Shown piece by piece: positions 1 through 12,007 of a stretch of 64,000 nucleotides of DNA (positions are counted from its first letter, which is position 1; each line of letters starts with the position of its first letter). The stretch is taken from NCBI RefSeq assembly GCF_020037015.1, contig NZ_JAIQDE010000034.1:22107-86106 (forward strand). Reading direction: 5' to 3'. The position numbers were made by a program, and so were the translations under genes. The notes under the pieces were generated by a model, which saw only the letters and a list, made by a program, of their open reading frames with translations, had not been told where the DNA came from and ran no database searches. The DNA is from Corallococcus sp. AS-1-6 (GTDB lineage Bacteria; Myxococcota; Myxococcia; Myxococcales; Myxococcaceae).

Positions 1-1
1 G

Positions 2-1116
2 CCGGAGCACTTCGGCATGCGCGCCACCACCTTCCACCTGCGCAACCAGGAGCGCGCGGAGCGCTGGCCGGCGAGCATGCTCACCTCCAGCACCCACGAC
101 ACCAAGCGCAGCGAGGACGTGCGCGCGCGCATCAACGTCCTCACGGAGCTGCCGGAGGCGTGGCGGGAGAAGGTGCGCGCCTGGGCGGACCTCACCCAGG
201 CCTTCGTCAGCCACCTGCCCACGGGCCCCGCGCCGTCGTCCAACGACGTCTACCTCTTCTTCCAGACGGTGGTGGGCGCGTGGCCCATGGGGGATGCGGT
301 GCCCCAGGCCGAGCTCCAGGAGTTCCACCGCCGCGTGCGCGAGTACATGGGCAAGGCCATCAAGGAGGCCAAGGTCCGCACGTCGTGGACCAACCCGGAC
401 GGCGCCTACGACGACGCGGTGGCGCGCTTCGTGGACGCGTGCTTCGACCCCGCGAGGAGCCAGGCCTTCCTGGACGACGTGAAGGCCTTCAAGCGCCGCA
501 TCGAGCGCGCGGGCCAGCACAACGCGCTGGGGCAACTGCTCCTGAAGCTGGCGTCGCCGGGCGTGGCGGACACGTACCAGGGCTGCGAGCTGTGGGACTT
601 GTCGCTGGTGGATCCGGACAACCGCCGGCCGGTGGACTACGCCCTGCGCGAGCGGCTGCTCACGGCGCTGGACGCCGCGGCGGCGAAGGACCGGCCCGCC
701 CTGTGCGCGCGGCTGTCCCGGGACTTCGACGACGGGCAGGTGAAGCTCTTCGTCCTGGCGGAGGCGCTGCGGCTGCGCCAGCGGTACGCGGACCTGTTCC
801 GCGCCGGCGGCTACGGGGCGCTGGAGCTGTCCGGGCCGCGCTCGCCCGCGGCGGTGGGCTTCGCGCGCACGCACGGTGACAGCGTGCTGATTGCCTGCGC
901 GCCGCGTTACACCCTGGAGGCGCTGGAGTCCGGGGGGCTGGCGCAGGCGTATGACGGCACGTTCCTGAACCTTCCGGAGGCATATGCGGGCATGATGTTC
1001 CGCAACGTCTTCACCGGGAACACCGTCCGTCCCCAGCAGGGGCCGGGAGGCGTGGGGCTGGCCCTGGGGCCGCTCCTCGCGGAGTTCCCGGTGGTGCTGC
1101 TGGAGAGGAGCACTGG

Positions 1117-1120
<4 letters not shown>
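2..1120 (+). CDS. treY: Malto-oligosyltrehalose synthase TreY, C-terminal part
   Basis: The gene enters from the left edge; the first in-frame codon begins at base 2, so only about 372 C-terminal residues are visible (complete TreY proteins are roughly 700-1000 aa). The enzyme isomerises the reducing-end alpha-1,4 bond of maltodextrin to alpha,alpha-1,1, the first step of cytoplasmic TreY-TreZ trehalose synthesis. STHDTKRSEDVRARI near visible residue 30 and SPGVADTYQG followed by WDLSLVDPDNRRPVD near residue 185 are family signatures. Its stop overlaps the treX start as ATGA (1117-1120), so the two genes are probably translationally coupled and form one trehalose/maltodextrin operon. Confidence 0.9.
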
Positions 1121-3261
<2,141 letters not shown>

Positions 3262-3297
3262 CCGCCGGGGCCGTCCCGGAGTAGGCAGCGGGGCGTG

Positions 3298-4290
3298 ATG
3301 ACGCACTCGCTCTGGCCCTGGGTGGCCTTCAACGTCTTCGTCCTGGCGATGCTCGCCCTGGACCTGGGGCTGTTCCACCGCAAGGAGCACGCGGTGTCGC
3401 CGAAGGAGGCGACGCTGTGGACGCTGGTGTGGGTGAGCATCAGCCTCGCGTTCTGCGGAGGCGTCTGGCACTACGGCGGCAAGGGGCCGGCGCTGGAGTG
3501 GCTGACGGCGTACGTCGTGGAGTACGCGCTGTCCGTCGACAACCTCTTCGTCTTCCTGATGGTGTTCGGCTACTTCCGGGTGCCGCCGCAGCACCAGCAC
3601 CGGGTGCTCTTCTGGGGCATCCTGGGCGCGTTCGTGATGCGCGCGCTGCTCATCGTCGCGGGCACGGCGCTGGTGGCCCGCTTCGAGTGGCTCATCTTCC
3701 TGTTCGGCGCGTTCCTCGTCTACACGGCCTCCAAGATGCTGTGGGCCAAGGACGACGAGGACGTGGACCCGGAGGCGGGCTTCATCGTCAGGATGTCCCG
3801 GCGCCTGCTGCCGGTGTCGCGCCAGGGCGAGGGCAGCCGCTTCTTCGTCCACGAGGACGGCCGGCGCAAGGTGACGCCGCTGTTCATCGTGTTGCTGGTG
3901 GTGGAGGCCACGGACCTGCTCTTCGCCATGGACTCCATCCCGGCGGTGCTGGGCATCAGCAAGGACCCGTTCATCATCTACACGTCCAACGTCTGCGCCA
4001 TCCTGGGCCTGCGCTCGCTCTTCTTCGTCGTCTCCAGCCTGATGGAGAAGTTCCACCTGCTGAAGGTCGCGCTGGGCGTCATCCTGGCCTTCGTGGGCGT
4101 GAAGATGCTCATCGAGCACTGGTTCAAGATCCCCATCGGCATCTCGCTGGCGGTGATTGCCGGGTGCCTGCTGGTGGCCATCCTGGCGTCGCTGGTGTTC
4201 CCCAAGCCCCCGGAGGCGGAGGGGTCCACCCCGGTGGCGGACGCGGACAAGGCCCCGGACGCGCCGGCCCGGGAGCAGGAGCGCGGCTGA
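3298..4290 (+). CDS. TerC/Alx family integral membrane protein
   Basis: About 330-aa polytopic inner-membrane protein of the TerC family, linked in other bacteria to manganese export (Alx/MntP-like role) or tellurite resistance. Family signatures are YVVEYALSVDNLFVFL near residue 73 and EATDLLFAMDSIPAVLGIS near residue 202, whose acidic residues in membrane segments are the likely metal ligands. At least seven hydrophobic segments can be counted. The C-terminus is a short hydrophilic Pro/Ala/Glu-rich tail. A GTG directly precedes the chosen ATG (3295), so the start is uncertain by one codon. It follows treX by 36 bp and could be cotranscribed, but nothing functional links them. Confidence 0.88.
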   Translation: MTHSLWPWVAFNVFVLAMLALDLGLFHRKEHAVSPKEATLWTLVWVSISLAFCGGVWHYGGKGPALEWLTAYVVEYALSVDNLFVFLMVFGYFRVPPQHQHRVLFWGILGAFVMRALLIVAGTALVARFEWLIFLFGAFLVYTASKMLWAKDDEDVDPEAGFIVRMSRRLLPVSRQGEGSRFFVHEDGRRKVTPLFIVLLVVEATDLLFAMDSIPAVLGISKDPFIIYTSNVCAILGLRSLFFVVSSLMEKFHLLKVALGVILAFVGVKMLIEHWFKIPIGISLAVIAGCLLVAILASLVFPKPPEAEGSTPVADADKAPDAPAREQERG

Positions 4291-4345
4291 GGAAGGCCCT
4301 GCGTTTCGCTTGCATCGGGCGGGAGTCGCTGCCAAGTCTCCCGCC

Positions 4346-4729
4346 ATGTCCACCGCCACCACCGACGGCATCCGCGTCACCGTGGAGCCGACCTTCTGGC
4401 CGGAGCGCAGCACGCCCGAGGCCGGGCAGTTCGCCTTCATGTACAAGGTGGTGCTCCTCAACGAGGGCACCGTCCCGGCGCAGCTCCGGTCCCGGCATTG
4501 GATCATCACCGACGCCCAGGGCCACATCGACGAGGTGAAGGGCGAGGGCGTGGTCGGCCGTCAGCCGCACCTCAAGCCGGGCGAGCGGTTCGAGTACACG
4601 AGCTGGGCGATGCTGAAGACGCCCTTCGGCACCATGCGCGGCGGCTACGAGATGGAGCGCCCGGACGGCACGCGCTTCGAGGCGCGCATCGCCGAGTTCG
4701 CGCTCACGCTGCCTCACGCGCTGCACTGA
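4346..4729 (+). CDS. apaG: ApaG domain protein
   Basis: 127-aa small beta-sandwich protein of the ApaG (DUF525) family, associated with Co2+ and Mg2+ phenotypes in enteric bacteria; its biochemical role is unsettled. Typical motifs are present: an N-terminal IRVTVEPTFWPE strand, FMYKVVLLNEG, SRHWIITDAQG and the GVVGRQPHLKPGERFEYTS block ahead of the GxMxGxY-like loop (GTMRGGYEM). The start at 4346 was chosen because the homology begins there and upstream in-frame codons read arginine-rich shadow sequence. hemH begins 10 bp downstream on the same strand. Confidence 0.93.
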   Translation: MSTATTDGIRVTVEPTFWPERSTPEAGQFAFMYKVVLLNEGTVPAQLRSRHWIITDAQGHIDEVKGEGVVGRQPHLKPGERFEYTSWAMLKTPFGTMRGGYEMERPDGTRFEARIAEFALTLPHALH

Positions 4730-4739
4730 GGCCTCGCAC

Positions 4740-5784
<1,045 letters not shown>

Positions 5785-5810
<26 letters not shown>

Positions 5811-6876
5811 TCGCGGGCGTTTCCTGAGCCTGGGGAGCCTGCGGGGCCTGGGGCGCGCTGACGGGCGTGATGCGGGCCTGGTAGGTGCCCGCGGGCAGGT
5901 TCACGGCGGGCTGCGCGGGGCCGTTGAGGGAGGTGGACAGGGTGCCCTCCCAGGAGCGCCACTGGCCGGCCTTCACCAGGAACTCGCCCTTGCCGGTGAC
6001 CTTCACGGTGGCGCCCAGCTCGGTGCCCGGCGGCGGGGCGGCGGGGGCGGGGGGCGCGTCGTCCAGCTCGTTGGGGACCTCGATGGCGGCGTTCTCGGGG
6101 TCGGCTTGGGGCGCGCCCTTGTCCTTCTTGGGGAGGGTGGCGCGGGGGGCGCTGAGGGTGCCGCCGAACTGCTCCACGAGGTCGTACTCGAGCGTGGCCA
6201 CCTGCTCGCCGTTGTCGCCCGGGGTGACGGAGACGAGCTTCACGCGGTTGTGGCGCTCGCCGCCGGGGGCGCGGCGGAAGAGGGTGCCCAGGGCGTCCGG
6301 CGTGGTGAGCTCGGTGCCCAGGGACCACGTCTCGCCGGGGCGCACGGGGTCGCGCGGCAGCTCCAGCACCAGCGTGGCCAGGTTGCGCGCGGGGCCCTGG
6401 AGCCCGTCGATGATGAAGCCGCGGTCGCTGAAGGTGGCGTCCTCGGGCGCGCCGGAGTTGGGCGTCACGCGCAGTTGGCGCTCCCCGTTCTTGTCCAGTT
6501 GGAGCACGTACGTGTACTCGGTGGGGACGGAGGCCCTGGCGGCGGCGGGGGCCTGAGGCTCGGTGGGGGCGGCCTTGGCGCCCTTCTTCTTGTCGGCCTT
6601 GGCGGGCTTCTCCGCCGGGGCGGACTCCAGGGCGGGCGCGTTGCGGTCCAGGGCGAGGTTGACGCGGAAGGAGATGGGCGCGTCCTGGACGAGCTTCCAG
6701 CGCAGCACGACGGCGTCCTTGGGGACGGCGGGCGCCTTGGGAGTGGGAGCGGCCTCCTCGGGCTCGGGCGCGGTGGCTCCCGGCGGGCGCGGGATGGGCT
6801 CCAGCTTGCCCGGCGCCTCCTGCTTGCAGGCGGTGAACGCGAGGGCGACGAGCAGACCGGACAGACTTCGCTTCAC
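5785..6876 (-). CDS. Conserved hypothetical lipoprotein
   Basis: 363-aa secreted lipoprotein of unknown function. The N-terminus has two basic residues, a hydrophobic stretch and a lipobox-like LAFTAC with lipidation predicted on Cys17. A Pro/Ala/Glu-rich linker follows (residues 20-55), then a beta-rich body around an Ala/Lys-rich insert, and a low-complexity Gln/Ala/Pro tail. No known domain was recognised; the alternation of strands resembles periplasmic beta-sandwich proteins. The start is GTG at 6876, preceded by AGGAG at 8-nt spacing. The 3' end overlaps hemH tail-to-tail. Confidence 0.75.
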
Positions 6877-7179
6877 GGGGACACTCCTGGGTGACGGTCG
6901 CGGGATAGCGGAGCGGACGGCGGTTGTAAAAGGGAGAACGGGCCTTGACGCGCCCCGCCGGAGTCAGCGCTTCCAGTCTGGCGGACGTCCACTCCCCCTC
7001 CGAGAGGAGCAAGCCTGGGCGAGCAGGCCCCCTGGCCGCAAGCCCCCTGGGGCGTTGGAGGACCCAGCTTCCGGCTCCCCACCGTATTCCTCTATGTCCG
7101 CACCTCGCGAAGCGCGGGGGATGCCTGCGATTGGGGGCCTCCATGGGGCGAGGCCCGTGGCTTGGAATGGAGCGGCGAG
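6877..7179. other. Divergent intergenic region
   Basis: About 300 bp between two divergently transcribed lipoprotein genes. It must contain both promoters, but no convincing -35/-10 pair or sigma54 site could be picked out. A TTGACG at about 6946 and an AT-rich TATTCC/CTATGT stretch near 7085 are the only hints and are not correctly spaced. No coding potential was recognised. Confidence 0.4.
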
Positions 7180-7875
7180 ATGAAGCTCAAGGCATTGGGG
7201 CTGTGGGTGGTGCTGGGGGTGTCGGCGGGGTGTGCGTCGGGGAAGCCCACCGCGCTGGAGCGGCGGCAGGCGGTTCGTGACTCGCTGGACAAGACCTACC
7301 GGAGCACGGAGGGCTTCCAGGCGGCCCGTTGGGGGATGACGCTGGAGGAGGTGCGCGCGGCGCTGCCCGAGGCGAGCGTGGGGCCGGATGGAACGCTGCG
7401 GATGCAGACGACCATCGCGGAGGTGCCGGCGGAGGTGGCGCTCGGATTCCTGGACAACCGGCTGGCGGCGGTGGACGTGTTCTTCGCGGACGTGGCGGAT
7501 CCGCGCACGTTCCACTCGCTGATGCAGGACCTGCTCACGCGCAAGTATGGCGAGCCGAAGAAGCGCATTGACGTGGCGCGAGAGCTTCAGTGGAAGAAGC
7601 TGCCCATCCGCTTCGCCGCGGACCTGATGCCCGTGCAGGAGGTGGAGGCCGCCGCGACCGTCCAGACGACGGAGAGCGCGTTGGCCCAGGGGCGGCCCAA
7701 GCTGATCAACCGGTGGACCACGCTGGAGAGCCACGTGAACCTGACGCAGTGGTCCCTGCCGTCCCGGAGCGTCGTGGCCATCCAGTACGAGTCCGCGAAG
7801 TACGCGCCCAAGCGCGCGGACCTCATCGGGCGCTACAGCACGAAGGCACGGCAGGACCTGGTGAAGGAGCTCTGA
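7180..7875 (+). CDS. Hypothetical lipoprotein
   Basis: 231-aa predicted lipoprotein. The start at 7180 gives a clean signal sequence, MKLKALGLWVVLGVSAGC, with lipidation on Cys18; an upstream in-frame ATG at 7162 would disrupt the signal. The mature part contains FQAARWGMTLEEVRAALPEA, a pattern common in small periplasmic proteins whose body opens with a helix-strand unit, then mixed alpha/beta sequence with a basic C-terminus. No family was recognised. Its TGA stop (7873-7875) is directly abutted by the TCA of the convergent Sua5 gene. Confidence 0.75.
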   Translation: MKLKALGLWVVLGVSAGCASGKPTALERRQAVRDSLDKTYRSTEGFQAARWGMTLEEVRAALPEASVGPDGTLRMQTTIAEVPAEVALGFLDNRLAAVDVFFADVADPRTFHSLMQDLLTRKYGEPKKRIDVARELQWKKLPIRFAADLMPVQEVEAAATVQTTESALAQGRPKLINRWTTLESHVNLTQWSLPSRSVVAIQYESAKYAPKRADLIGRYSTKARQDLVKEL

Positions 7876-8841
7876 TCAGTGAGCGCGGGGCGCCGCCGCG
7901 CGGGACAGCCGGTCTCGCACGGCGATGCCCAGGCCGCTCGCGGCGGGCAGACAGGCCACGAGCACGTCGTGGCCCTGTTCGTCGGCTTCACGTAGCCGCG
8001 CATAGAGAACGCGTGCGGCCTGCGCGGGTTCTCCCGGCACGTCGAAGCGCTGCACATCTTCAGGCAATGACAGTGACGCGGGGCCCAGCACTCCGACTCG
8101 CAATCCCTGTGCTCGCAGGGCTTCCACCCGCTGCACTGCTTCACCCGCCTCCGCGAGCACCACGCCCGCCCTGGGCGCGTAGTGTGACTCCAGCGAACCC
8201 GAGACGCGCACCGTGGTCGACGTGCGCACCGGCACCGTGCGCCCCAGCACCCGCTCGATGTCCTCTGTCGCCAGACCTCCGGGCCTGAGGATCGCGGGGG
8301 CTCCGGAGGACAGGTCCACGATGGTTGACTCCACGCCCACCGTGGACGGACCTCCGTCCAGCACCAGGTCCACGTCGCTGCCCAGGTCTCGCTGGACGTG
8401 CTCCGCCGTCGTCGGGCTCACCCGTCCGAAGCGGTTGGCGCTGGGGGCCGCCACGCCGCCTCCCAGCCGCTGGAGCACCTCCATGGCCACGGAGTGTCCC
8501 GGCACTCTCAGGGCCACCGTGTCCTGGCCTCCCGTCACCGCGTCCGTGGCCTTCGACGTGCGCTTCAGCACCAGGGTCAGCGGCCCCGGCCAGAAGGCCT
8601 TCGCCAGCGCCTTCGCTTCGTCCGGTACCTCACGGGCCCACTCGGACAGGTGCTCCGCTCCGGGGATGTGGACGATGAGCGGGTGGTTCGCTGGCCGACC
8701 CTTGATGGCGAAGACGCGGCGCACCGCCAGCTCGTCCTCGGCGTTGGCCGCGAGGCCGTAGACCGTCTCTGTTGGCAGGGCGATGACACCGCCGCGTCGC
8801 AGCAATTCGACTGCACGGTCGAGGAGGTCGGGAGTAAGCAT
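7876..8841 (-). CDS. tsaC: L-threonylcarbamoyladenylate synthase (Sua5/YrdC/TsaC family)
   Basis: 321-aa enzyme making threonylcarbamoyl-AMP from threonine, bicarbonate and ATP, the first step of t6A37 modification of ANN-decoding tRNAs. The YrdC domain (residues 1-190) has GGVIALPTETVYGLAANA, the KGRPANHPL signature, FWPGPLTLVLKR and SANRFGRVSPT. A C-terminal Sua5 domain (about residues 210-320, beginning near LESHYAPRAGVVL) makes it the long Sua5 form. The start at 8841 fits the family N-terminus; an arginine-rich upstream extension is not coding. The start lies 32 bp from the divergent SRPBCC-SDR gene. Confidence 0.92.
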   Translation of the reverse strand: MLTPDLLDRAVELLRRGGVIALPTETVYGLAANAEDELAVRRVFAIKGRPANHPLIVHIPGAEHLSEWAREVPDEAKALAKAFWPGPLTLVLKRTSKATDAVTGGQDTVALRVPGHSVAMEVLQRLGGGVAAPSANRFGRVSPTTAEHVQRDLGSDVDLVLDGGPSTVGVESTIVDLSSGAPAILRPGGLATEDIERVLGRTVPVRTSTTVRVSGSLESHYAPRAGVVLAEAGEAVQRVEALRAQGLRVGVLGPASLSLPEDVQRFDVPGEPAQAARVLYARLREADEQGHDVLVACLPAASGLGIAVRDRLSRAAAPRAH

Positions 8842-8873
8842 GCTCGGTTCGCACTGTCTCCCCTGGAGAAACC

Positions 8874-10289
8874 ATGGGCAAGCCACACGTTTTCGAAGCG
8901 CACAGCCAGATGCCGGTTCCCGCCGCCGACCTCTTCTCCTGGCACACCCGCGAGGGGGCCTTCGAACGCCTGTCACCTCCCTGGGAGACCGCGGAGGTCA
9001 TCGACCGCTCCGGCGACGGCATCCGTCCCGGCGCCCGCGTCGTCGTGAAGCTCCACCTGGGCCCCATCCCCCAGCGCATGGTCGCCGAGCACACCGCCTA
9101 CGTGGAGGGCTCCTCCTTCCAGGACACCCAGCGTGAAGGCCCGTTCGCCAAGTGGATCCATGACCACCGCATGAACCCCTCGGGCCCCCAGGCCTCCATC
9201 CTGGATGACCACATCCAGTACGAGCTGCCCGTGGGCACGCTCGGGGACACCTTCGGCGGTGGCTATGCGCGCAAGCGTCTGGAGCGCATGTTCGCGTACC
9301 GCCACACGCTCACCCGCGCGGACCTGCGCCGCCATGCGCGGTTCGCATCCCAGGGCCCGCTCACCGTGGCCATCGGCGGCGCGTCCGGCATGCTCGGCTC
9401 CGCGCTGTCGTCGTTCCTCACCACCGGCGGCCACCGCGTGAAGCGGTTGGTGCGCGGCCGCGCGAACCCGGCGCGCGGGGACATCTCCTGGGCTCCCGAC
9501 AAGGGCACCATCGACGCCGCGGGCCTGGAGGGCGTGGACGCCGTGGTGCACCTGTCCGGCGCCAACGTGGGCGAAGGCCGTTGGACCGACGAGCGCAAGC
9601 AGGAGATCCTCAAGAGCCGCACCGAGAGCACCCGCCTGCTCTGCGAGACGCTGGCCCGCGCCACCCGCAAGCCGCGCGTGCTCATCTGCGCCTCCGCCGT
9701 GGGCTACTACGGCAGCCGGGGCGAGGAGGAGGTCACCGAGACGTCCTCCTCCGGTGACGGCTTCCTCGCGGACGTCACGCGCCAGTGGGAGGCCTCCACC
9801 AAGGCCGCCGAGGACGCGGGCATCCGCGTGGTGCACCTGCGCATCGGCGTGGTGCTGGACGCGCGCGGCGGGGCGCTCGCGAAGCTGGCGCTCGCGACCC
9901 AGGCGGGCGGCGGCGGGCCCGTGGGCTCCGGACGCCAGTGGCTGAGCTGGGTGTCCCTGGAGGACGTGCTGGGGCTCATCCAGTTCGCCCTCTTCACCCC
10001 GTCCATCCAGGGCGCCCTCAACGCCGTGTCCCCGAACGCGGTGCGACAGGGCGAGCTGGCGAAGGTGCTGGGCAAGGTGCTGCACCGTCCCGCCGTCTTC
10101 CCGCTGCCCGCCGCCGTGGTGAAGACCGTCTTCGGGCAGATGGGCGAGGAGACCCTCCTGTCCAGCACCCACGCCCTGCCCACGGTCGCGCAGGCGAAGG
10201 GCTTCTCCTTCCTCCTGCCCGGCCTGGAGGAGGCGCTGCGCTTCACCCTGGGGCGGACCACGGACGGCGCGGAATACCGCCACGGATAG
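8874..10289 (+). CDS. SRPBCC-SDR fusion, TIGR01777/YfcH-type epimerase
   Basis: 471-aa two-domain protein. Residues 1-155 form an SRPBCC (START/polyketide-cyclase-like) ligand-binding domain, opening with FEAHSQMPVPAADLFSWHT. Residues about 162-465 form an NAD-dependent epimerase-like short-chain dehydrogenase of the TIGR01777 (SulA/YfcH) group: VAIGGASGMLGSAL is the nucleotide-binding loop, VVHLSGANVGEGRWT and SAVGYYGSRG are family motifs, and a DUF1731 tail follows. The substrate is unknown. GGAGAAACC precedes the ATG. Such fusions occur in several bacterial groups. Confidence 0.88.
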   Translation: MGKPHVFEAHSQMPVPAADLFSWHTREGAFERLSPPWETAEVIDRSGDGIRPGARVVVKLHLGPIPQRMVAEHTAYVEGSSFQDTQREGPFAKWIHDHRMNPSGPQASILDDHIQYELPVGTLGDTFGGGYARKRLERMFAYRHTLTRADLRRHARFASQGPLTVAIGGASGMLGSALSSFLTTGGHRVKRLVRGRANPARGDISWAPDKGTIDAAGLEGVDAVVHLSGANVGEGRWTDERKQEILKSRTESTRLLCETLARATRKPRVLICASAVGYYGSRGEEEVTETSSSGDGFLADVTRQWEASTKAAEDAGIRVVHLRIGVVLDARGGALAKLALATQAGGGGPVGSGRQWLSWVSLEDVLGLIQFALFTPSIQGALNAVSPNAVRQGELAKVLGKVLHRPAVFPLPAAVVKTVFGQMGEETLLSSTHALPTVAQAKGFSFLLPGLEEALRFTLGRTTDGAEYRHG

Positions 10290-10361
10290 GCCCCGTGCTT
10301 GACACTCCTCGGGAGGGGCGACAGAAGTGCGCCGCTTCCCCCCTCGCTTCGAGGAGTCCTG

Positions 10362-11288
10362 ATGATCCAGGTCGAAGGGCTGACGAAGTTCTACGGCGAG
10401 CACGCGGCCATCCGGGACCTGGCCTTCACCATCGGCCAGGGCGAGGTCATCGGCTTCCTGGGCCTCAATGGCGCCGGCAAGTCGACGACGCTCAAGATTC
10501 TGGGGTGCGTGCTGCTGCCCACCTCGGGCCGCGTCGTCATCGACGGGCACGACGTGGTGAGCCAGTCCCACGAGGTGCGCCAGCGCATCGGCTACCTGCC
10601 GGACGTGCCCCCCGTCTACGAGGAGATGACGGTGGGCGAATACCTCGCCTACGTCGCCCGGCTGCGCGACGTGCCCGCGAAGGCCACCGCGTCCCACGTC
10701 GGTGAAGCCGAGGAGAAGACCGGCCTGCGCGACGTGCACGGCGAGGTCATCTCCACGCTCAGCCACGGCTACCGTCAGCGCGTGGGGCTGGCGCAGGCGC
10801 TGGTGCACAAGCCCGCGCTGCTCATCCTGGACGAGCCGACCAGCGGCCTGGATCCGCTCCAAATCGTGGAGATGCGCGACGTCATCCGCAGCCTCAAGGG
10901 CGCGCACACGGTGCTGGTGTCCAGCCACATCCTCCCGGAGATTTCCCAGACGTGCGACCGGCTGCTCATCATCCACAAGGGCACGCTGCTGGCGCAGGGC
11001 AGTGAGGAGGAGCTGTCTCGAAGCCTGGGCGGCCCGTCCATCGTGCTGGAGGTGCGGGGCGACCGGGCCCGGGCGCTCGAAGCGCTCCAGGGGTTCGGCG
11101 CGGTGGAGGTGCGGGAAGGGGCGGGCGGCGTGCTGGCCCTGAAGGTCGCGGCGGCGCCGGATCTGCGGCCCCAGGTGGCGCGGGCGGTGGTGGGCGCGGG
11201 CCTGGAGTTGTTGCGATTGGACGCGAACGAGGGGCAACTGGAGGCGCTGTTCCTGCGCCTGACGCACGGGCAGGAGGTGAAGGCGTGA
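10362..11288 (+). CDS. ABC transporter ATP-binding protein, GldA-like
   Basis: 308-aa ABC ATPase. It carries Walker A GLNGAGKSTT, signature LSHGYRQRVGLAQAL, Walker B LLILDEPTSGLDP and a switch histidine in LVSSHILPE. The C-terminal 80 residues are an extra alpha/beta domain typical of GldA/NatA-type exporters. GAGGAG at 10351-10356 places the start at 10362; the in-frame TTG at 10299 is rejected. The stop overlaps the GTG start of the permease gene (GTGA). It is the first gene of a four-gene operon with permease, GldG-like and DUF4340-like subunits. Confidence 0.92.
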   Translation: MIQVEGLTKFYGEHAAIRDLAFTIGQGEVIGFLGLNGAGKSTTLKILGCVLLPTSGRVVIDGHDVVSQSHEVRQRIGYLPDVPPVYEEMTVGEYLAYVARLRDVPAKATASHVGEAEEKTGLRDVHGEVISTLSHGYRQRVGLAQALVHKPALLILDEPTSGLDPLQIVEMRDVIRSLKGAHTVLVSSHILPEISQTCDRLLIIHKGTLLAQGSEEELSRSLGGPSIVLEVRGDRARALEALQGFGAVEVREGAGGVLALKVAAAPDLRPQVARAVVGAGLELLRLDANEGQLEALFLRLTHGQEVKA

Positions 11289-12007
11289 AGGCGCTCCTGA
11301 TTGCGCGCCGCGAGCTGGCCGGCTACCTGCGCACGCTCAGCGGCTACGTCATCCTGGCCATCATCCTCGCGGTGAACGGGCTGTTCTTCAACGCGTACGC
11401 CCTGGGCGGCGCGAGCAAGCGCTCCGCGGAGGTGCTGTCCGGCTTCTTCTACTACTCCAGCGGCTTCACCATCGTGGCGGCCATCCTGGTGTCCATGCGG
11501 CTGCTCGCGGAGGAGCGCCAGACGGGCACGCTGCCGCTCTTGTACGCGTCGCCGGTGCGGGACCGGGACATCGTGCTGGGCAAGTTCCTGGCGGGGCTCG
11601 CGTTCCTGGCGCTGTACCTGCTGCTCACGCTCTACATGCCGCTGCTGGTGCTGGTGAACGGCAAGGTGTCCTTCGGGCACGTGGCGGCGGGCTACCTGGG
11701 GTTGCTGCTCCTGGGCAGCGCATCGCTCGCGGTGGGGACGTTCGGGTCGTCGCTCGCGAAGAACCAACTGCTCGCGGCCATCTTCTCCGCGGTGATGCTG
11801 GTGGCGCTCATCCTCTGCTGGCTGCTGGCGCGCATCACCGAGCAGCCGCTGTCCGACGTCTTCAGCGCGATGTCGCTGTGGAACCAGCACTTCCCTCCGT
11901 TCCAGGCCGGGCTCATCCACGTGCGGGACGTCGTCTACTACCTGGTGGTCACCTATGTGGCGCTGTTCGCGGCCACGCGGGTGCTGGAAGCGCGGAGGTG
12001 GCGATGA
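11285..12007 (+). CDS. ABC transporter permease, GldF-like (ABC-2 family)
   Basis: 240-aa inner-membrane permease with about six membrane segments, starting with GTG inside the stop of the ATPase gene. It has the ABC-2/GldF layout: an N-terminal cytoplasmic ARRELAGYLRTLSGYVI segment, a large loop and ERQTGTLPLLYASPVRDRDIVLGKFLAGL, the coupling motif of this family. The order ATPase, permease, GldG-like protein matches the gld genes of Bacteroidota, but such ABC sets are also widespread in non-gliding bacteria, so a motility role cannot be read from sequence. Confidence 0.88.
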   Translation: MKALLIARRELAGYLRTLSGYVILAIILAVNGLFFNAYALGGASKRSAEVLSGFFYYSSGFTIVAAILVSMRLLAEERQTGTLPLLYASPVRDRDIVLGKFLAGLAFLALYLLLTLYMPLLVLVNGKVSFGHVAAGYLGLLLLGSASLAVGTFGSSLAKNQLLAAIFSAVMLVALILCWLLARITEQPLSDVFSAMSLWNQHFPPFQAGLIHVRDVVYYLVVTYVALFAATRVLEARRWR

